Shown here: positions 23,011 through 34,630 of the stretch, piece by piece
How the letters are laid out: each line of letters starts with the position of its first letter
How positions within the stretch are numbered: position 1 is the first letter of the stretch
Assembly: GCA_000149265.1 (NCBI GenBank)
Contig: CH002036.1
Coordinates: forward strand, 759,226 to 823,225
Length of the DNA stretch: 64,000 nt
Direction: 5' to 3'
Origin: Ciona savignyi
Lineage: Eukaryota > Chordata > Ascidiacea > Phlebobranchia > Cionidae
The notes under the pieces: model-generated
The model's input: only the letters and a program-made list of their open reading frames with translations
Database searches by the model: none
What the model was told of the DNA's origin: nothing
Program-made: the position numbers and the translations under genes

Positions 23011-26000
23011 TTAACACTTTCTCTTTTTCTGTTCCTCCACCCAGCTAACAAGTAAGTTGATGGCTTTGAATGTTTCTTCACATTCAGTTTCCACGAACGA
23101 ATTTGGAAGCTCTTGGCGGAGCCCGATTGCTTCACTTGCTCGGTATGCTGCCGCCCCTGATGTTAGGGTGGGAATCCCCAGTTAAGTTTATTGAGAATAG
23201 AACCGGATGGTATGTTATTTTTATTCCCGTGACTGAAAAAACGCAAGGGAAGTTATCACCCGGACAATCGTCACTCGCATGGTTAATGGATAAAAAACAG
23301 CCGCCAGCACCATATACAACACCCCAATTGCTCAGCCAGCCCCATATAGGCACAAGCAGTCTTCTTCTTGCGCACGGTTTAACGCCCCTCAAACACTAAA
23401 TGGGGAAAACATAAGAAAACAACACCAATTTGCCAGCAGTTGGTTTCGCCACAAATATTTCCACGATAACCGTTAATAAATCCTTTAATTCCCTTATCCG
23501 CTGGTGTATAAATGATAAAAACCACCCAATAATTAAATCGATTAAAGCAACGTTTGATTCTAAGGATACTAATGGTTTGGGTTTTGCCGCCTTGCATACC
23601 CGCCACAGTGCACTTGTGCAATGACGTTAGGGTGAAAGTCCCTATAGCTGTAACTGCACCGCTGCAGTAGTTTTTTTATGGCCCATGGATTGTTAATGTT
23701 ATATTGATTTTTGTAATCTTTTGTTTCTATGGTGTAGTTTTTGATTTATAAAATCCTTTTGTGCTGGTTTTCGACCAAGGAAGCAGCAGTTTTAATATAG
23801 GAGTGGACTTTCAAGGAATTAACAGAAGCGCAATTGCATTATTTTTGTAATGTACATTTCCATTTTTCCCTTTTTATAGTGTCTTCTTACATCCCTTTTC
23901 GGTTAGCGCTATCAACCAATAAAGGAATTTGAAGTCATATTTACTGCTTGCCGCCATAACACCCAGTTTAAGTTTTTTTTTAATAAATAATGTTGCAGCT
24001 AATGCATTCGGCATATTGACACGCTAGCTGGGCAAGAGTCACTTTCACTCGAAAGGTTTAGGGATCGAAACTAGCACCACTGCATAGCCGACACCACCAT
24101 GCATTATACTTAAACTCACCGTTAAAATTGATATAACAGAGTCGAACCGTCAGCTCGTGCAATGGATGTAGATATGCAGGGCCGCCTGACATTACCTGTA
24201 ACGTGGGAATGATGGAATTTACTTTTTAAGAGACGAAGACACTTTACATTATTTACAGGTAAGATGTTTGTGTTTACCCCCGTAAATGGAAAAACCTAAA
24301 GAACGTTATCACACGGTCAGTCGTCAGATTACATCGCGAATATCGTCAAAATAGATCGCGGCAATGGCGTTTTTCAGACAGCAATTCAGCAAGGTCAGCT
24401 CAAGATATTTGTCTGGCCGGTTAGTCTGGTGGTTTAGTGCGACGCCTTTCAACCGAAAGTTTGAAAGTCAAAAACTGGTCGATAGCTAGCCGGTTGTGTC
24501 CTTGGGAAAGGCACTTAACGGACATTGCACAAACCTAGCGGATTAATAGGTTCCACCAAAATTGCGGGAAGGTGTGAATCATACACAACACAATAGCTCC
24601 GGTAACCCGACGGTGGGCGCAAAGTAATCTAACGATTGCCCGTGTGATAACGCAAATTCGTTTTTCCATTCACGGAGATAAATATGAAAATTCTCTCCCA
24701 TCTACGACTGTGTATATGTTCTGCGACTTACAGCAACTGCAGCTTCCTCCAGTATCGCAGCGCACATCCCAGCACCAGTCGTTATTCCTCTTTCTGCCAA
24801 CATCGGTCGGATTATCTCGAAATCGGGGAAAACGTAATATCCGGAACTCGGCATGTGAACTTTAACACCGACCGAACGTAACTTCCTGTGAAAATTGTTA
24901 ATTTAATGTAAGTAGTATTCCGTTTACTTAGAATGCAATTCGATAGTTCATATTTCTCGTTTTTGGAAAACGCAATTGTAGGTGGTTTATTAATGTTGTT
25001 ACATTTGTCAGTTTATCTCGCGCCGATCGTCGCTTACCAGAGCCATTGCAGTGTTTGGTATATGGTTAAAACGTCCATTTACTTTTATTACAGCCCATTT
25101 ATCCGTTCGGTGAAGGCGTTGCCAAGTTTAATCCCTGTTCAAGGAAACAACTAATATACGCGACCACTAGATAAGCTTACCAAATTATATACAAAAAATC
25201 CGTCTTAAAAACAAGCCTAACATGGGTGCGAAACTTGGCCCGCTAAAAAATGCTAACTTACTGGCAACAGTAACTTGCAACTGCTTCTAATATTCGTTTA
25301 CAATGCTTCAGGTAAGTTTGACTGTCTTCGTCAAATTTCATCAGCTGGAAGAAGTCAGTTGATTAAAACGCTTGTTTTGCCAAATAGCTTGATAGGTTAA
25401 TGTCGTCGTTCAACCAAAAGGTTGTAGGATAGGAACTGGTCTTTACCTATCGGCTGTGTTCTTGGGCATGGCACTTGGTGAACATAGCCGGAACTAAGTG
25501 GATTGGTGAATTATACCAAATTGAAGGAATGTCTTAAATGAAATAGCTCTGTTAACGTGAAGGTGCGAAAAAGCCTCTTCCGTGTTTTCTTTTACTAAGA
25601 TAGACTTAAGTAACCAAAAATAATACTACAAATAATAATATATTTTCCATGGTATATGTTAAATAATATGACCGAACAGATGATACTTACAGAAACAGCA
25701 GCATGTTGAATAGGGGTCGGCGCACATGTATATGTGTTGCTTGCAGCACTGGCAACTGCATTGCATACATCTGTGAAATACAGTTTCAGAAACTTTTAGG
25801 TAAATATTTATCAAACTGTGTTTTTACAACACAGAAAATGTTTATGCATCTGTAAAATTATTACTAGTCTGGATGAATAGATTGGTGGGTTGGTGGTGCC
25901 TTTTAGCATAAGGTTCGAAACTAACAAAATTTAAAGTTGGCACATCGTAACAAAAACTTAAGTTATCCATAATAAACATAACAAAAACTAAAGTTATCTT

Positions 26001-29000
26001 AAAAAATTGTAACAAAAATTAAAGTTAATATTTAAAATAGATCGCTGGGTTAGTGTATTGTCTTTCACCAGAAGGGTTAAAGGTTTTTAATAAAAAAATG
26101 AATTTACTATTAAAAAAACTAATAAATTTGTTATTAAAGTACATAAAACCTTGAAGTTGACGAGGGTACAAGTGGTATCCAAGCCTCCACCCCCCGCAAC
26201 TTGCCCATTTCGACAATCCACAAGACAACACTGTTCTCTCTGGGTAGAACTAAGGGATATAAGAGACTTATGTTTACCACCGTGGGTTAAAAAATGATTC
26301 ATGTTTATCCCCGTGGGTGAAAAGAATGACTCATGGTTAATCGCACGGGTAAAATTAGTAAAGTGAAAAACGTTGAAATCGTTGTTGATGCAGGGTTTGG
26401 TCGTGAGCATCGAAGCTTGGTAGATCGAAACCAGCACTCTCTGGTTTGCTGTTCCTTGAAAATGCACTTGGCGGATGTCGCCTAAACCCAGTGAAAAATG
26501 AATTGTAGCAAAACTGATGAAAAGTTTATAAACAACACCCTGCAGTATATCCTGGAAACCTCACTATATATAAATTGATGTAACGATTGTGTTGTTATGC
26601 TTTTTATAGTGAAAAAACGTGAAAAAACGAATGAACCAAACTACGAGAATGTAAAAAAATTGCTACCTTAGCCAAGCTTAGGTGATCGTCTTTAAACGCC
26701 AGCCGTCCGTATATTTCATCACTTAGTACAATGAGATTCCTCTTCTTAAATTCAACACTAAAAACATATGTAAAATATATTAGAAGATTTATATTTATTT
26801 GGAAACTATGATTGAAAATGAAAGTTCTATTAAAAATACTTTAAGTATCAAAGTAAACAAGAATTTTTCACAGGATATACATGTGTTATTCTCTTGAAGT
26901 ACTGAAAAACCGAAATTATTAGATCGCCTCGCGCCCACTGTTGGGTTACCGGAGCTATTTCAGTGTTTTTGTCTTATTCACACATTTCTTTAAATAAGTA
27001 GAATAACACAACCGACTAGCTAGTGACCAGTTTCAAATCTGCAACCCTTCGGGTGAAAGGCGACGCTCTCACTCACCATACTAGTCGGACAAAGTTCGTT
27101 TTGACATAGGCAACCTTCAGATTACCATGAGGTGCAGAATAATCAAAAGCTGTTAAATTGTCTTGTTGGACTTAGACCCCGCAAAAGAGTTTAGTTGTCT
27201 AAACTTTAAACAGGATAAATTCTTTGTTAAAGAATTTTTTTATGTTTGTTAAAGAAAATATTCAGAAATTTTTATGCATAATATATAAATAATTTGATGG
27301 TTTAAACCCATTGAAATTATTGCGTTTACCTTAACGCTTGCAGTTCATTCGCGGTGTAGTTGATTCCAGCTAAATGTGAAAAGTGAAATAACATTAGGAT
27401 AATTTAACCTGATTGTATTATCATGGTAGGCATCTGACAATTAGCCATGTGATAACGCTGCATTACGAATTCGCGAGGTAATCTGACGATTGCCCGTGTG
27501 ATAACGCTTCTTAAAATATTCGCCAAGTATTCAGACGATAGTCTGTGTGGTAGCGTCCCTTGCGTATTCGCGAAGTAATCTAATGATTACCTGTGTAATA
27601 ACGTGCCATTAGGCCTATGCATTCGCGAGTCAATCTGACGATTGTCTGTGTGATAACGCTGCCTTACGTGTTCGTGAGGTAATCTGACGATTGCCCGTGT
27701 GGTAATGCTCCCTTACATATTCGCTAGGTGTTCAGACGATTGCCCGTGGGGTAACTCTCCTTCACAGCAACAGCCAGAAAGGAAGGGATAATTTGTTGTA
27801 TGGACAACTTAATATGAATAACACGTGAAATTGATTGTGTATAACATATTTCGACAACCCTTTGGATGAAAGGCGAACTATTGTAAAAATATGAATATTT
27901 TAAATAGAACGAAATTGACTTTAAGTTCACATCTATCAGTATATAGCTACACCATTATTTTCACAAAAAAATAAGATGAACGTACAAGATAAGCAACAGA
28001 GTTTAGGATATTAAAATGCATACTTGGATTGTCTGGGTTGCAAAATATCAAAATACTGTTGTCTTTGATTGAGTTTTCATTGTAGAGCTGGCAAAGAAGG
28101 ATTATTTTTTGTAAAATAAACTGAACATACTTGTTGATTAAAGGGGTGCCTCTAAATACTACAGTGCCGCTTGGAGCGCTTGGATTGCTATGGAAAGTAA
28201 TTTTAACTCTGTTCCAAACAGTAATCTCAGCCCCAGAACTAATTTTAACCCCAACCCTAACATTAATATCCTGGCTTTTGTAATTACAAAGTATATAGTA
28301 AGCGATCCAAGCGATTCGAGCGCTCCATGCGATCCAAGCGGTCCAAGCGGTCCTGTAGTATTTAGAGGTACCGGATTAAAGAGCCTTGGGGACTCAGTGG
28401 CCAGAGCGTGGGGTGTTATTCCCAAGTAATGACTTCGTGTAGGATTTATTGTCGCCACTGTTGTATTTATTTATATCGATGTCACGAGAGAATAAGATCG
28501 GTATTGCATTCCCCTTTCCCACCATTTCACCTATAAAACGCTCGTTTTTACCGCCTGATCATATTTTGTGAGTTAATCGGTTCATTAATAGTTTTAGTAA
28601 GTATGTTTTGGAATTATCGGTGATTGTTTGAGATGTATATGACGCATTTTGACACCTGTTCAGTCACAATTTGATAAAAATTGTTTTCATTTCTTAAATT
28701 AGGTAAATTTGTGATCATTTAATTGTGCATATATTATTACTCAGAAAACCGTCATTTACAAGACTTTTCGTTCCCGCCATCATTTTCGTGTCAACTTTGA
28801 GTAAACTCATGAAGTTTTGAACAATGACGAGTTATTTCAAATTCTGGATAAAAGAAGCCGTCTAAGCGTACTGCAACTTCTCACAAAGACAGTTGCTAGT
28901 AGCCCGCACCTAGTCGGGAAGTTTCAATTCGATTCTCACGTCCAGCCACGTTCGATAGAATAGCTTTGTACTTTCCATATTTGAAAACTGGTCACTAGGT

Positions 29001-31897
29001 GGCCTTGCACAAGGCATTTAGCGGACATTGCTTGAACCCATTGGATTAATGGTGTGTTAACGCCCATTATTGCGTGTTCCGATTCACGGTGATAAACATG
29101 AATTTCCATTTCCTACCGTATATTTTGGCCTTACATTGTAGGATGTATCATAATATAATCTATATGCTGCATTTGTTAAAAAATATAGTTCGGATATTAA
29201 ACATTATAGGTACTCAATTTTATATCCAAATCCGTCCAGAGGTTACATGTTAAACGGAAAGGGTGGGACAGTTTTTTTGCGTAGTTTCCCCAGCAGCTCT
29301 AACTTTTTTCAAAGCCTGTTAATTATTTATTAATTACCTTATGAAATCAGGGAAATATAAAAATAATGGCAGGCGATAGTCAAATAATTATGATAATTTT
29401 AAAAATCCTAGAAAATATCGAACTACATAACCTAACGCAATACATAATTACTTTGTTTATCATGGTTGTAGTCAACTTCCAGTTTTCTTCGAAGCTGGTT
29501 GGGATACAGTAAACTGTATGACCAGATAGTACTGCTTGCGGTTTGTACGTGGTCCACGTTGGTGAAAGTAGAAGAACATCTAAAAATATTAACATCTCAC
29601 TTAATTGTTTTAATTTGGATAAACATAGTTATTTTGTCCATATTGTGTAGGAAAAACGGTGACTGATACATATTAAGGTATCACCATCCCCTAAAATGTA
29701 AAACTTGTGTTTGACCAACCGATTAGCTTGATGGGTTAGTGCGTCACCGCTCAGCGGAAAGGTTGAGGGTTAAAACTGGACGTTAGCAGTTTGTGCCTTT
29801 GAGCAAGGCACTTAATTGCCTAAACTTCGTGGAATAATGGGTTCTTACAAATTTGAGGAAAAATCATTGACAACTCACTACAACAGCTCCGGTAACCCGG
29901 CAGTGGGCGCGGGGTAATCTGACGATTTTTACTGTAAATTCGCGAGGTAATCTGACGATTATCCGTGTGATAATACCCTCTGTGTTTCCCCACCCACGGG
30001 GATAAACATAAGTATCATATTCTATTCTACCGGCACTTTGCAAGCCGGATTAAATCGTAAAAGTGGCCAAAGTGTTGCAACATCTTATTGCACACCTTGA
30101 TACTAAAAATTACACCTTTATTGAGGCCCACCTATCTAAGAATTGTCGTGATGACATTGTAGAATCGACTGCAAACACAAGGTGCTGACACCTGTTAAAT
30201 AAAGTTTTCCATAAAAAAGAACAAATTGTTAACCTCCAGCAAGAACAGACATCAGTAAAAAGATAAGTTCTTTAGTTCCCGGCCCAACAATACAACTATC
30301 ATCGGAGAAGTGATGAACATCGTCAAGTTTGGAATGAAATTCAAGTATCATCTTACGCAGAAGTGGTAAACCTGTTTGATGTAAAAGAGAGGTTCGACAC
30401 TAATTAAATCTAGAAACCAAACTGATACGGATACAGACATCGCAAGTTCGATTGTTGTCGTTCTTTCTATTTTTGTTTTAGCTTGTGCTTTGCTAGAACC
30501 ATTGTATTTTTTATTAAATGAAGGGGAAACTAAAAAAAGGGAGTGATAGTGGGGGATAAATGCTCTCTAAAATAAATATTAAACCTTTAAGGGGTGGAGT
30601 CAGGGTTATTTCTGGATTTGATATAAGCGTTGGTGACAGGGTTAAAAGAAGTTTTCATTTTTTTATTAATCAAATTCCTTCCTGCTTTCTTTTAGTATTG
30701 TACTTAAGTATGTTTATTTGTGTACAGGAGCAAAAATTATGCTTTAATTAAAAAAAATATAAACAACATTTATTTATATTAGTTTTAAGTCAGAGTTAGA
30801 AATAGTTTCCTCACTTTGCGGGCCGTAAAAGGTACCCACCCCCCCAAAAAAATCGAGAAAAGTACCATAAAAATAATGTTAATTTGGGTATGCGACCCGA
30901 AAAAAGTATCCTCAATAAAAAATAAAAATAAATGTAGACATATTAGTGTTGGGTCAGAGCTGGCATAAGTGTTTATAATTTTACGTTTTTTTTCTTTACG
31001 GATGTTTATTTGGATACGAGAAATAAAAAAAGTAGCTAAATAATTCGAAACAAACGTTATTCACCTTTCACTGGAAGATACTCAGCGTCAGCAACATTTT
31101 CCATGAGCACCTTCTGCGCAAATTCTGGTGGCGGGAAGGGGGACTGCCCGAATCCAAGGTGGTATATGTGGTGTTTTTCAGCATTTAAAGATCTGTGGGG
31201 GTCTCAGGTGTATAAAAAAGTAAGGTAAAACGTACTGGGTACCCAAGGCGTAAATAATCAGTGTTTTCAACATTTGATAAAAAAAAAATATTTATACTGT
31301 GAGTGGGTACTTGGAGAAATGATTACAAATAATCTAATAAAGTTATATTTTTATTTTTTTTTATAGTTCTCACTTGATGTAAAACATATTGAGAAGATTA
31401 CGCGGTCGACAGATTAATCTAAATAATCAGTGTTTTCAACACTTGATAAAAATTTGAATTAAAAAAAGCACAAATGTACATCTAACAGTTTTACATTTAT
31501 AACCATCGAAATCATAAATAAAATCCACTACGCTAATATGAACTTATGAACGGTCATGTAAACGAATGATTAACGTGAATGACACTTATACCATCTGCTA
31601 TACAAAAAATTTCTTAGTGACGATGCTTTTGGTTTCTAAACTAGGCTTGGTAAAAAAGATAAAAAATACCCTAAAATTCAGAAATGTTGGAATCCAAAAA
31701 CCAATTTTTATAATATTATCTAATTTGAATGTTGGTTCTACCATAAACATTCCCATATGATTGCTGTCTATAATTTTAAAATACTTTTTAAAAATATAAT
31801 ACGATTAATTAACTTACTTTATTTGTTCGTTGAATTGTAAATTCGACGCTAAGCTGCTTGTTTTCAGCGCTTCTTTTAAACAGTCGCCACCTGACAT
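23011..31897 (-). CDS. Class I PLP-dependent aminotransferase (thirteen exons, complete)
   Basis: Coding exons, minus strand in order: 31897-31818, 31192-31065, 30371-30234, 29579-29452, 28087-28024, 27369-27330, 26757-26667, 26249-26150, 25770-25691, 25344-25262, 24885-24732, 24195-24120, 23156-23011. Total 435 codons, every junction in frame with GT/AG. The fold-type I landmarks appear in order: LGFGQSPFPPPEFA (N-terminal substrate loop), VGPGTKELIF (phosphate cup), NPDNPTG at 175-181, SDEIYGRL (D206 pairs with the pyridine nitrogen, Y209), CGLSKWASCGGWRLGY with the Schiff-base K237, and LTVRLCY with the carboxylate-binding R380. All residues needed for transamination are there. The substrate is not evident. 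The sequence resembles aspartate aminotransferase-like members of class I more than the mitochondrial or cytosolic GOT enzymes. No signal or transit peptide stands out after MSGGDCLKEAL, so a cytosolic site is likely. Short exons may have borders off by a few bases. Confidence 0.9.
24245..24340 (-). repeat. SINE-T fragment
   Basis: The reverse-oriented tail (TTTACCCCCGTAAATGGAAA) and GTTATCACACGGTCAGTCGT are SINE-T words. It lies in an aminotransferase intron just beside the exon at 24120-24195. Confidence 0.6.
24415..24690 (+). repeat. SINE-T, full-length example
   Basis: Best single copy of the family in the window. The tRNA-like head GGCCGGTTAGTCTGGTGGTT is followed by TAGTGCGACGCC and AAAAACTGGTCGATAGC. 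The body runs CCTTGGGAAAGGCACTTAAC, GGACATTGC, AATCATACACAACAC, CTCCGGTAACCCGACGGTGG, TAATCTAACGATTGCCCGTG, and the end ATTCACGGAGATAAATATGA. It inserts next to the aminotransferase exon at 24732 and has no coding role. Confidence 0.8.
25155..25600 (+). repeat. SINE-L (25155-25252) and SINE-T (25385-25600)
   Basis: The SINE-L copy keeps ACCAAATTATATACAAAAAA and ACATGGGTGCGAAACTTGG. The SINE-T copy keeps TAGCTTGATAGGTTAATGTC, GGCTGTGTTCTTGGGCATGG and CCAAATTGAAGGAATGTCTT. The aminotransferase exon 25262-25344 lies between them. Confidence 0.65.
26925..27115 (-). repeat. SINE-T copy in aminotransferase intron
   Basis: Reverse orientation. It has CCTCGCGCCCACTGTTGGGT, ACCGGAGCTATTTCAGTG, ACAACCGACTAGCTAGTGAC and CAACCCTTCGGGTGAAAGGC, but the middle of the element is missing. 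Confidence 0.7.
27424..27765 (+). repeat. Tandem array of the SINE-T inner unit (seven copies, ~49 nt)
   Basis: The word CTGACGATTGCCCGTGTGAT or a close variant recurs near 27434, 27484, 27533, 27588, 27637, 27684 and 27733, each joined by TTACGTATTCGCGAGGTAAT-like spacers. Full SINE-T copies usually have one such unit. The array lies in the intron between exons 28087-28024 and 27369-27330. Confidence 0.85.
28144..28373. mobile_element. 230-bp foldback MITE with long inverted repeats
   Basis: About 45 bp at each end are inverted copies with few mismatches (left end GGTGCCTCTAAATACTACAG, right end inverted GGTACCTCTAAATACTACAG). The flanks are the perfect 8-bp duplication GATTAAAG at 28136-28143 and 28374-28381. 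GATCCAAGCG-like words repeat inside the arms. The centre is a repeat B-like segment. No coding capacity. It lies in the aminotransferase intron between exons 29579-29452 and 28087-28024. Confidence 0.85.
28970..29115 (+). repeat. SINE-T fragment
   Basis: AAAACTGGTCACTAGGTGGC, GCATTTAGCGGACATTGC, GTGTTAACGCCC and ATTCACGGTGATAAACATGA match SINE-T with an internal deletion. Confidence 0.65.
29715..30020 (+). repeat. SINE-T with duplicated inner unit
   Basis: Head (GATTAGCTTGATGGGTTAGT, GCGTCACCGC) and full body. The GAGGTAATCTGACGAT unit occurs twice (about 29910 and 29940-29975). It ends CCCACGGGGATAAACATAAG. Confidence 0.75.
30560..30715 (+). repeat. Repeat B copy
   Basis: GGAGTCAGGGTTATTTCTGG, GTTGGTGACAGGGTTAAAAG and CTTTTAGTATTGTAC are in the order seen in the other copies. 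A chance open frame crosses it. Confidence 0.55.
31549..31660 (+). repeat. SINE-L copy
   Basis: Degenerate copy with ACGGTCATGTAAACGAATGA, TATACAAAAAATTTCTTAGT and GTTTCTAAACTAGGCTTGGT. It lies in the first aminotransferase intron. Confidence 0.6.
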
Positions 31898-34630
31898 TAT
31901 TGTGAACAGAACTTTTACTAATTCAACTGGAGGAAGAATAGTTTAGTTTAGTTTACTCTACTTTTTGTTTCCACGATGAAAACACGAAGCAGGACCTTTG
32001 ATTAAAATATGGAAAAAAGGAAAAAACATAGAGAGTAGAAGGTTGCGCTTTGATTTTACGTTACCTTTATAGTTAGTTTAGTTTTTCGCTCTTTTAATAC
32101 ATTAAAGAATTATAGCATAATTATTTCAACTTAAGGAGGTAGAATAAAACAACAGAGCAAAACAAAGCAATTACAGTGTGTTGTATACGTTTAAGATTTT
32201 CCTTTAATTTATTAGAGAATATTCATCTACTGGGTTTAGGTAATGTCTGCTAATTGCCTTGCCTATAGGACACAACCGACTAGCTAAGTTTTACTATTGG
32301 TTTAGGTTAAGACAACATGTATACATTTAAAGATTGATAAAAACCTTTAATAGAAATAACAGCTTAAAATAGGATCTACTCATTTTATTTATACTGAGCT
32401 AATGCTGCAAACGATATAGTAAAAACAACCAATTAGTCGGAATAATTGCAAATGCGAAAAGGAAATTTGAGTATCTCCTTATTGTCTAGCTTGATCAGTA
32501 TTCTTTATTGTAATAGTCTGTCGTGGTACTGCAATACTCAATTTCATTGACAAGCTGCCTTCTTATAAGTCATATTTCTCTCTAAAAGGGCGTATGAGGT
32601 TAAAGATTTCGGTTGCAAAACAAAGTATTCGGCTACAAGCCCACGTTTTATACCACTCAGTAAACAGTAAACAGATTAGAATGCAAAAGTTATAACTTTG
32701 CCCTCGGTTATGTCGGGTAAGTCATCCCCTTATTTTGCAGTGTATTTAATATAACTTTAGGCGATCTATATCTTTGACTGTTGTCAATAAACAATTTTGT
32801 TGTATAGACTATAATTTAACATACTGGTGTATTGTAGGATATAAGAGCCTAATCTTTTAAAGGAGACATTCCAATATTACACTAATCCTTCATACTTTAT
32901 TTCCACCCAGTTATCTGTTAAGCTTTACTTTAACTCCTAACATTTCGCTGCTTACCTATAACCTTCATTTCCTAAAACTTAACTTCAAATCCCTTCCCAT
33001 ACGCCCATATGCTTTATCCACTGGGCCTCAATTCATTTTATCACCCTTAATTTGCTTCTCAAAGTTTGATTTAAACATTCTGAAACCGGTGTTCGGTTAC
33101 TGGAGTTTCAAAAATGCACTTTGCTTACCGGTTTTACGGACAAAAACTCACTTTTTTGTGTAGAACTACAAACACTTGTTTTATTTCAATAAAAAAATCT
33201 TTTTTAATTTATATGTCTTTATTCAAAGGCATTGCTGCTTTTTGGTTTATGCTTTTAGTACTTTGTTAACACGATTTCTGTTACTGCCATTAATACTTTC
33301 CGCAAGGCCATTACTATCAAGGGTTTTAGCATTGCTTGAACACATGTGGTTTGCTTGGGCATATCACATTTTAAGTTACCTTTCTAAGTATATACTACTA
33401 AATAATTATTTCAATTGAAGACAGTCGATTTATAGTCATTACTTCGTCACATAGTCCTTACTACGTTCACCACATGCTAAAGAGTAATATATACATCCGG
33501 TTCATAGGAGGACTGCTGAAGTGTCTACTAAGCATTTCTGAGTACTGACTCCACCACATTTTAACTCTATGTACTTGTAATACCTTCGTGGCATTTAAAC
33601 AACTGGGGTTTGCAGAAGTTTTACGTAGACCGTTTCAGTGCTTGCGCGTATCGAAACGATACTAAAGTGTGAATGGATACATGTTTATTGCAATAAAAAC
33701 GGTACATTATTGAAATCGGCGAAAGGGTATATATCTGTTACTATTAAAATTATGCTTTTTAGCTGATATTAACCACAGCGTTAAAGCGGTGGCAAATTTA
33801 ACCTTGTTTGAAGTCGGGATATACTGTATATACTGCAACAGAACCCATCCATCACATAACGGAACTGGCGAATTTCAAAAAGTATCGAGTTTAATCCCTG
33901 GTCTGCTGGCGGCAAGTGTTAGCGCACGTTTTGTTGATGTTACATTTCAGTGGCCTGTATCATTCCTCTGAGCGATGTCTAAAAGCTTTTTGGTTCTGAA
34001 ATTCACGCTATAATAGAACCTAAAGTAAAATTTCACAGCCGTGATGTAATGTGACAAATTTAAATATGTAATATTAATAGACAAAATTAAAACTACACAA
34101 ACCTCAAAAAACGCGTGGTGTGATAATGCGTGCAATTTATGACCGAAATCACGTTTTAAAATGTCGTAGGAAAACGGACCGAACTTAACAATATATGCGA
34201 ACATAGGTTACCAAAACAAATTGGCGTTTTATCATAGTTTGTTCGAAAAAAACAAACATTTTACTCCTGTCAAGATAACAAGCGTATCCGTTATCCGGAT
34301 TAACGCAATATGTGTATCGAAGAATTTGTGGGCAAACAACCGGACTATTTGCGCGCGTCTTTGCAATGCGGCTAGTTCGTACGAATACGTACCCTTGCTC
34401 CAGCAACATAAAAAGACAAAACAATATGGACCAGTCACCTAATCCGCTTTGCGCTGATGCTCACAAATGCTATTGACACTTATTCAAAAAACAAACCAAC
34501 GCCAAAAGTCTGTTTTAGACAACGTTTTGCTGGGTATGTTCTGCCGTTGTCACATCGAAAGATACAACGAAAGATGCCCTTCGCTTCGCTTGCATTTCAC
34601 GTTTTCTGATATTGCGGCGAAGTTGGCACA
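31898..34630. promoter_or_regulatory. Head-to-head intergenic region of the aminotransferase and guanylyl cyclase genes
   Basis: The aminotransferase start codon faces left at 31897 and the cyclase start faces right at 34631. I see no exon chain in between. The right 450 bp are richer in CG than the rest and probably hold the cyclase promoter and 5' UTR. Open frames here (33176-33418, 33789-33971, 34185-34442) have no recognisable products. A SINE-T fragment in minus orientation lies near 32215-32290. Confidence 0.5.

Noticed and set aside
23070-23399. 109-codon plus-strand frame
   Set aside because: Antisense to the last aminotransferase exon and then runs into SINE-T sequence.
27424-27765. 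CRISPR-like regular array
   Set aside because: The spacing is regular, but the spacers are near-identical and the unit is the inner part of a dispersed SINE in a eukaryotic genome; no cas genes.
28159-28458. 99- and 79-codon frames of Pro/Ser/Leu-rich repeats
   Set aside because: They are translations of the foldback MITE arms (GATCCAAGCG words).
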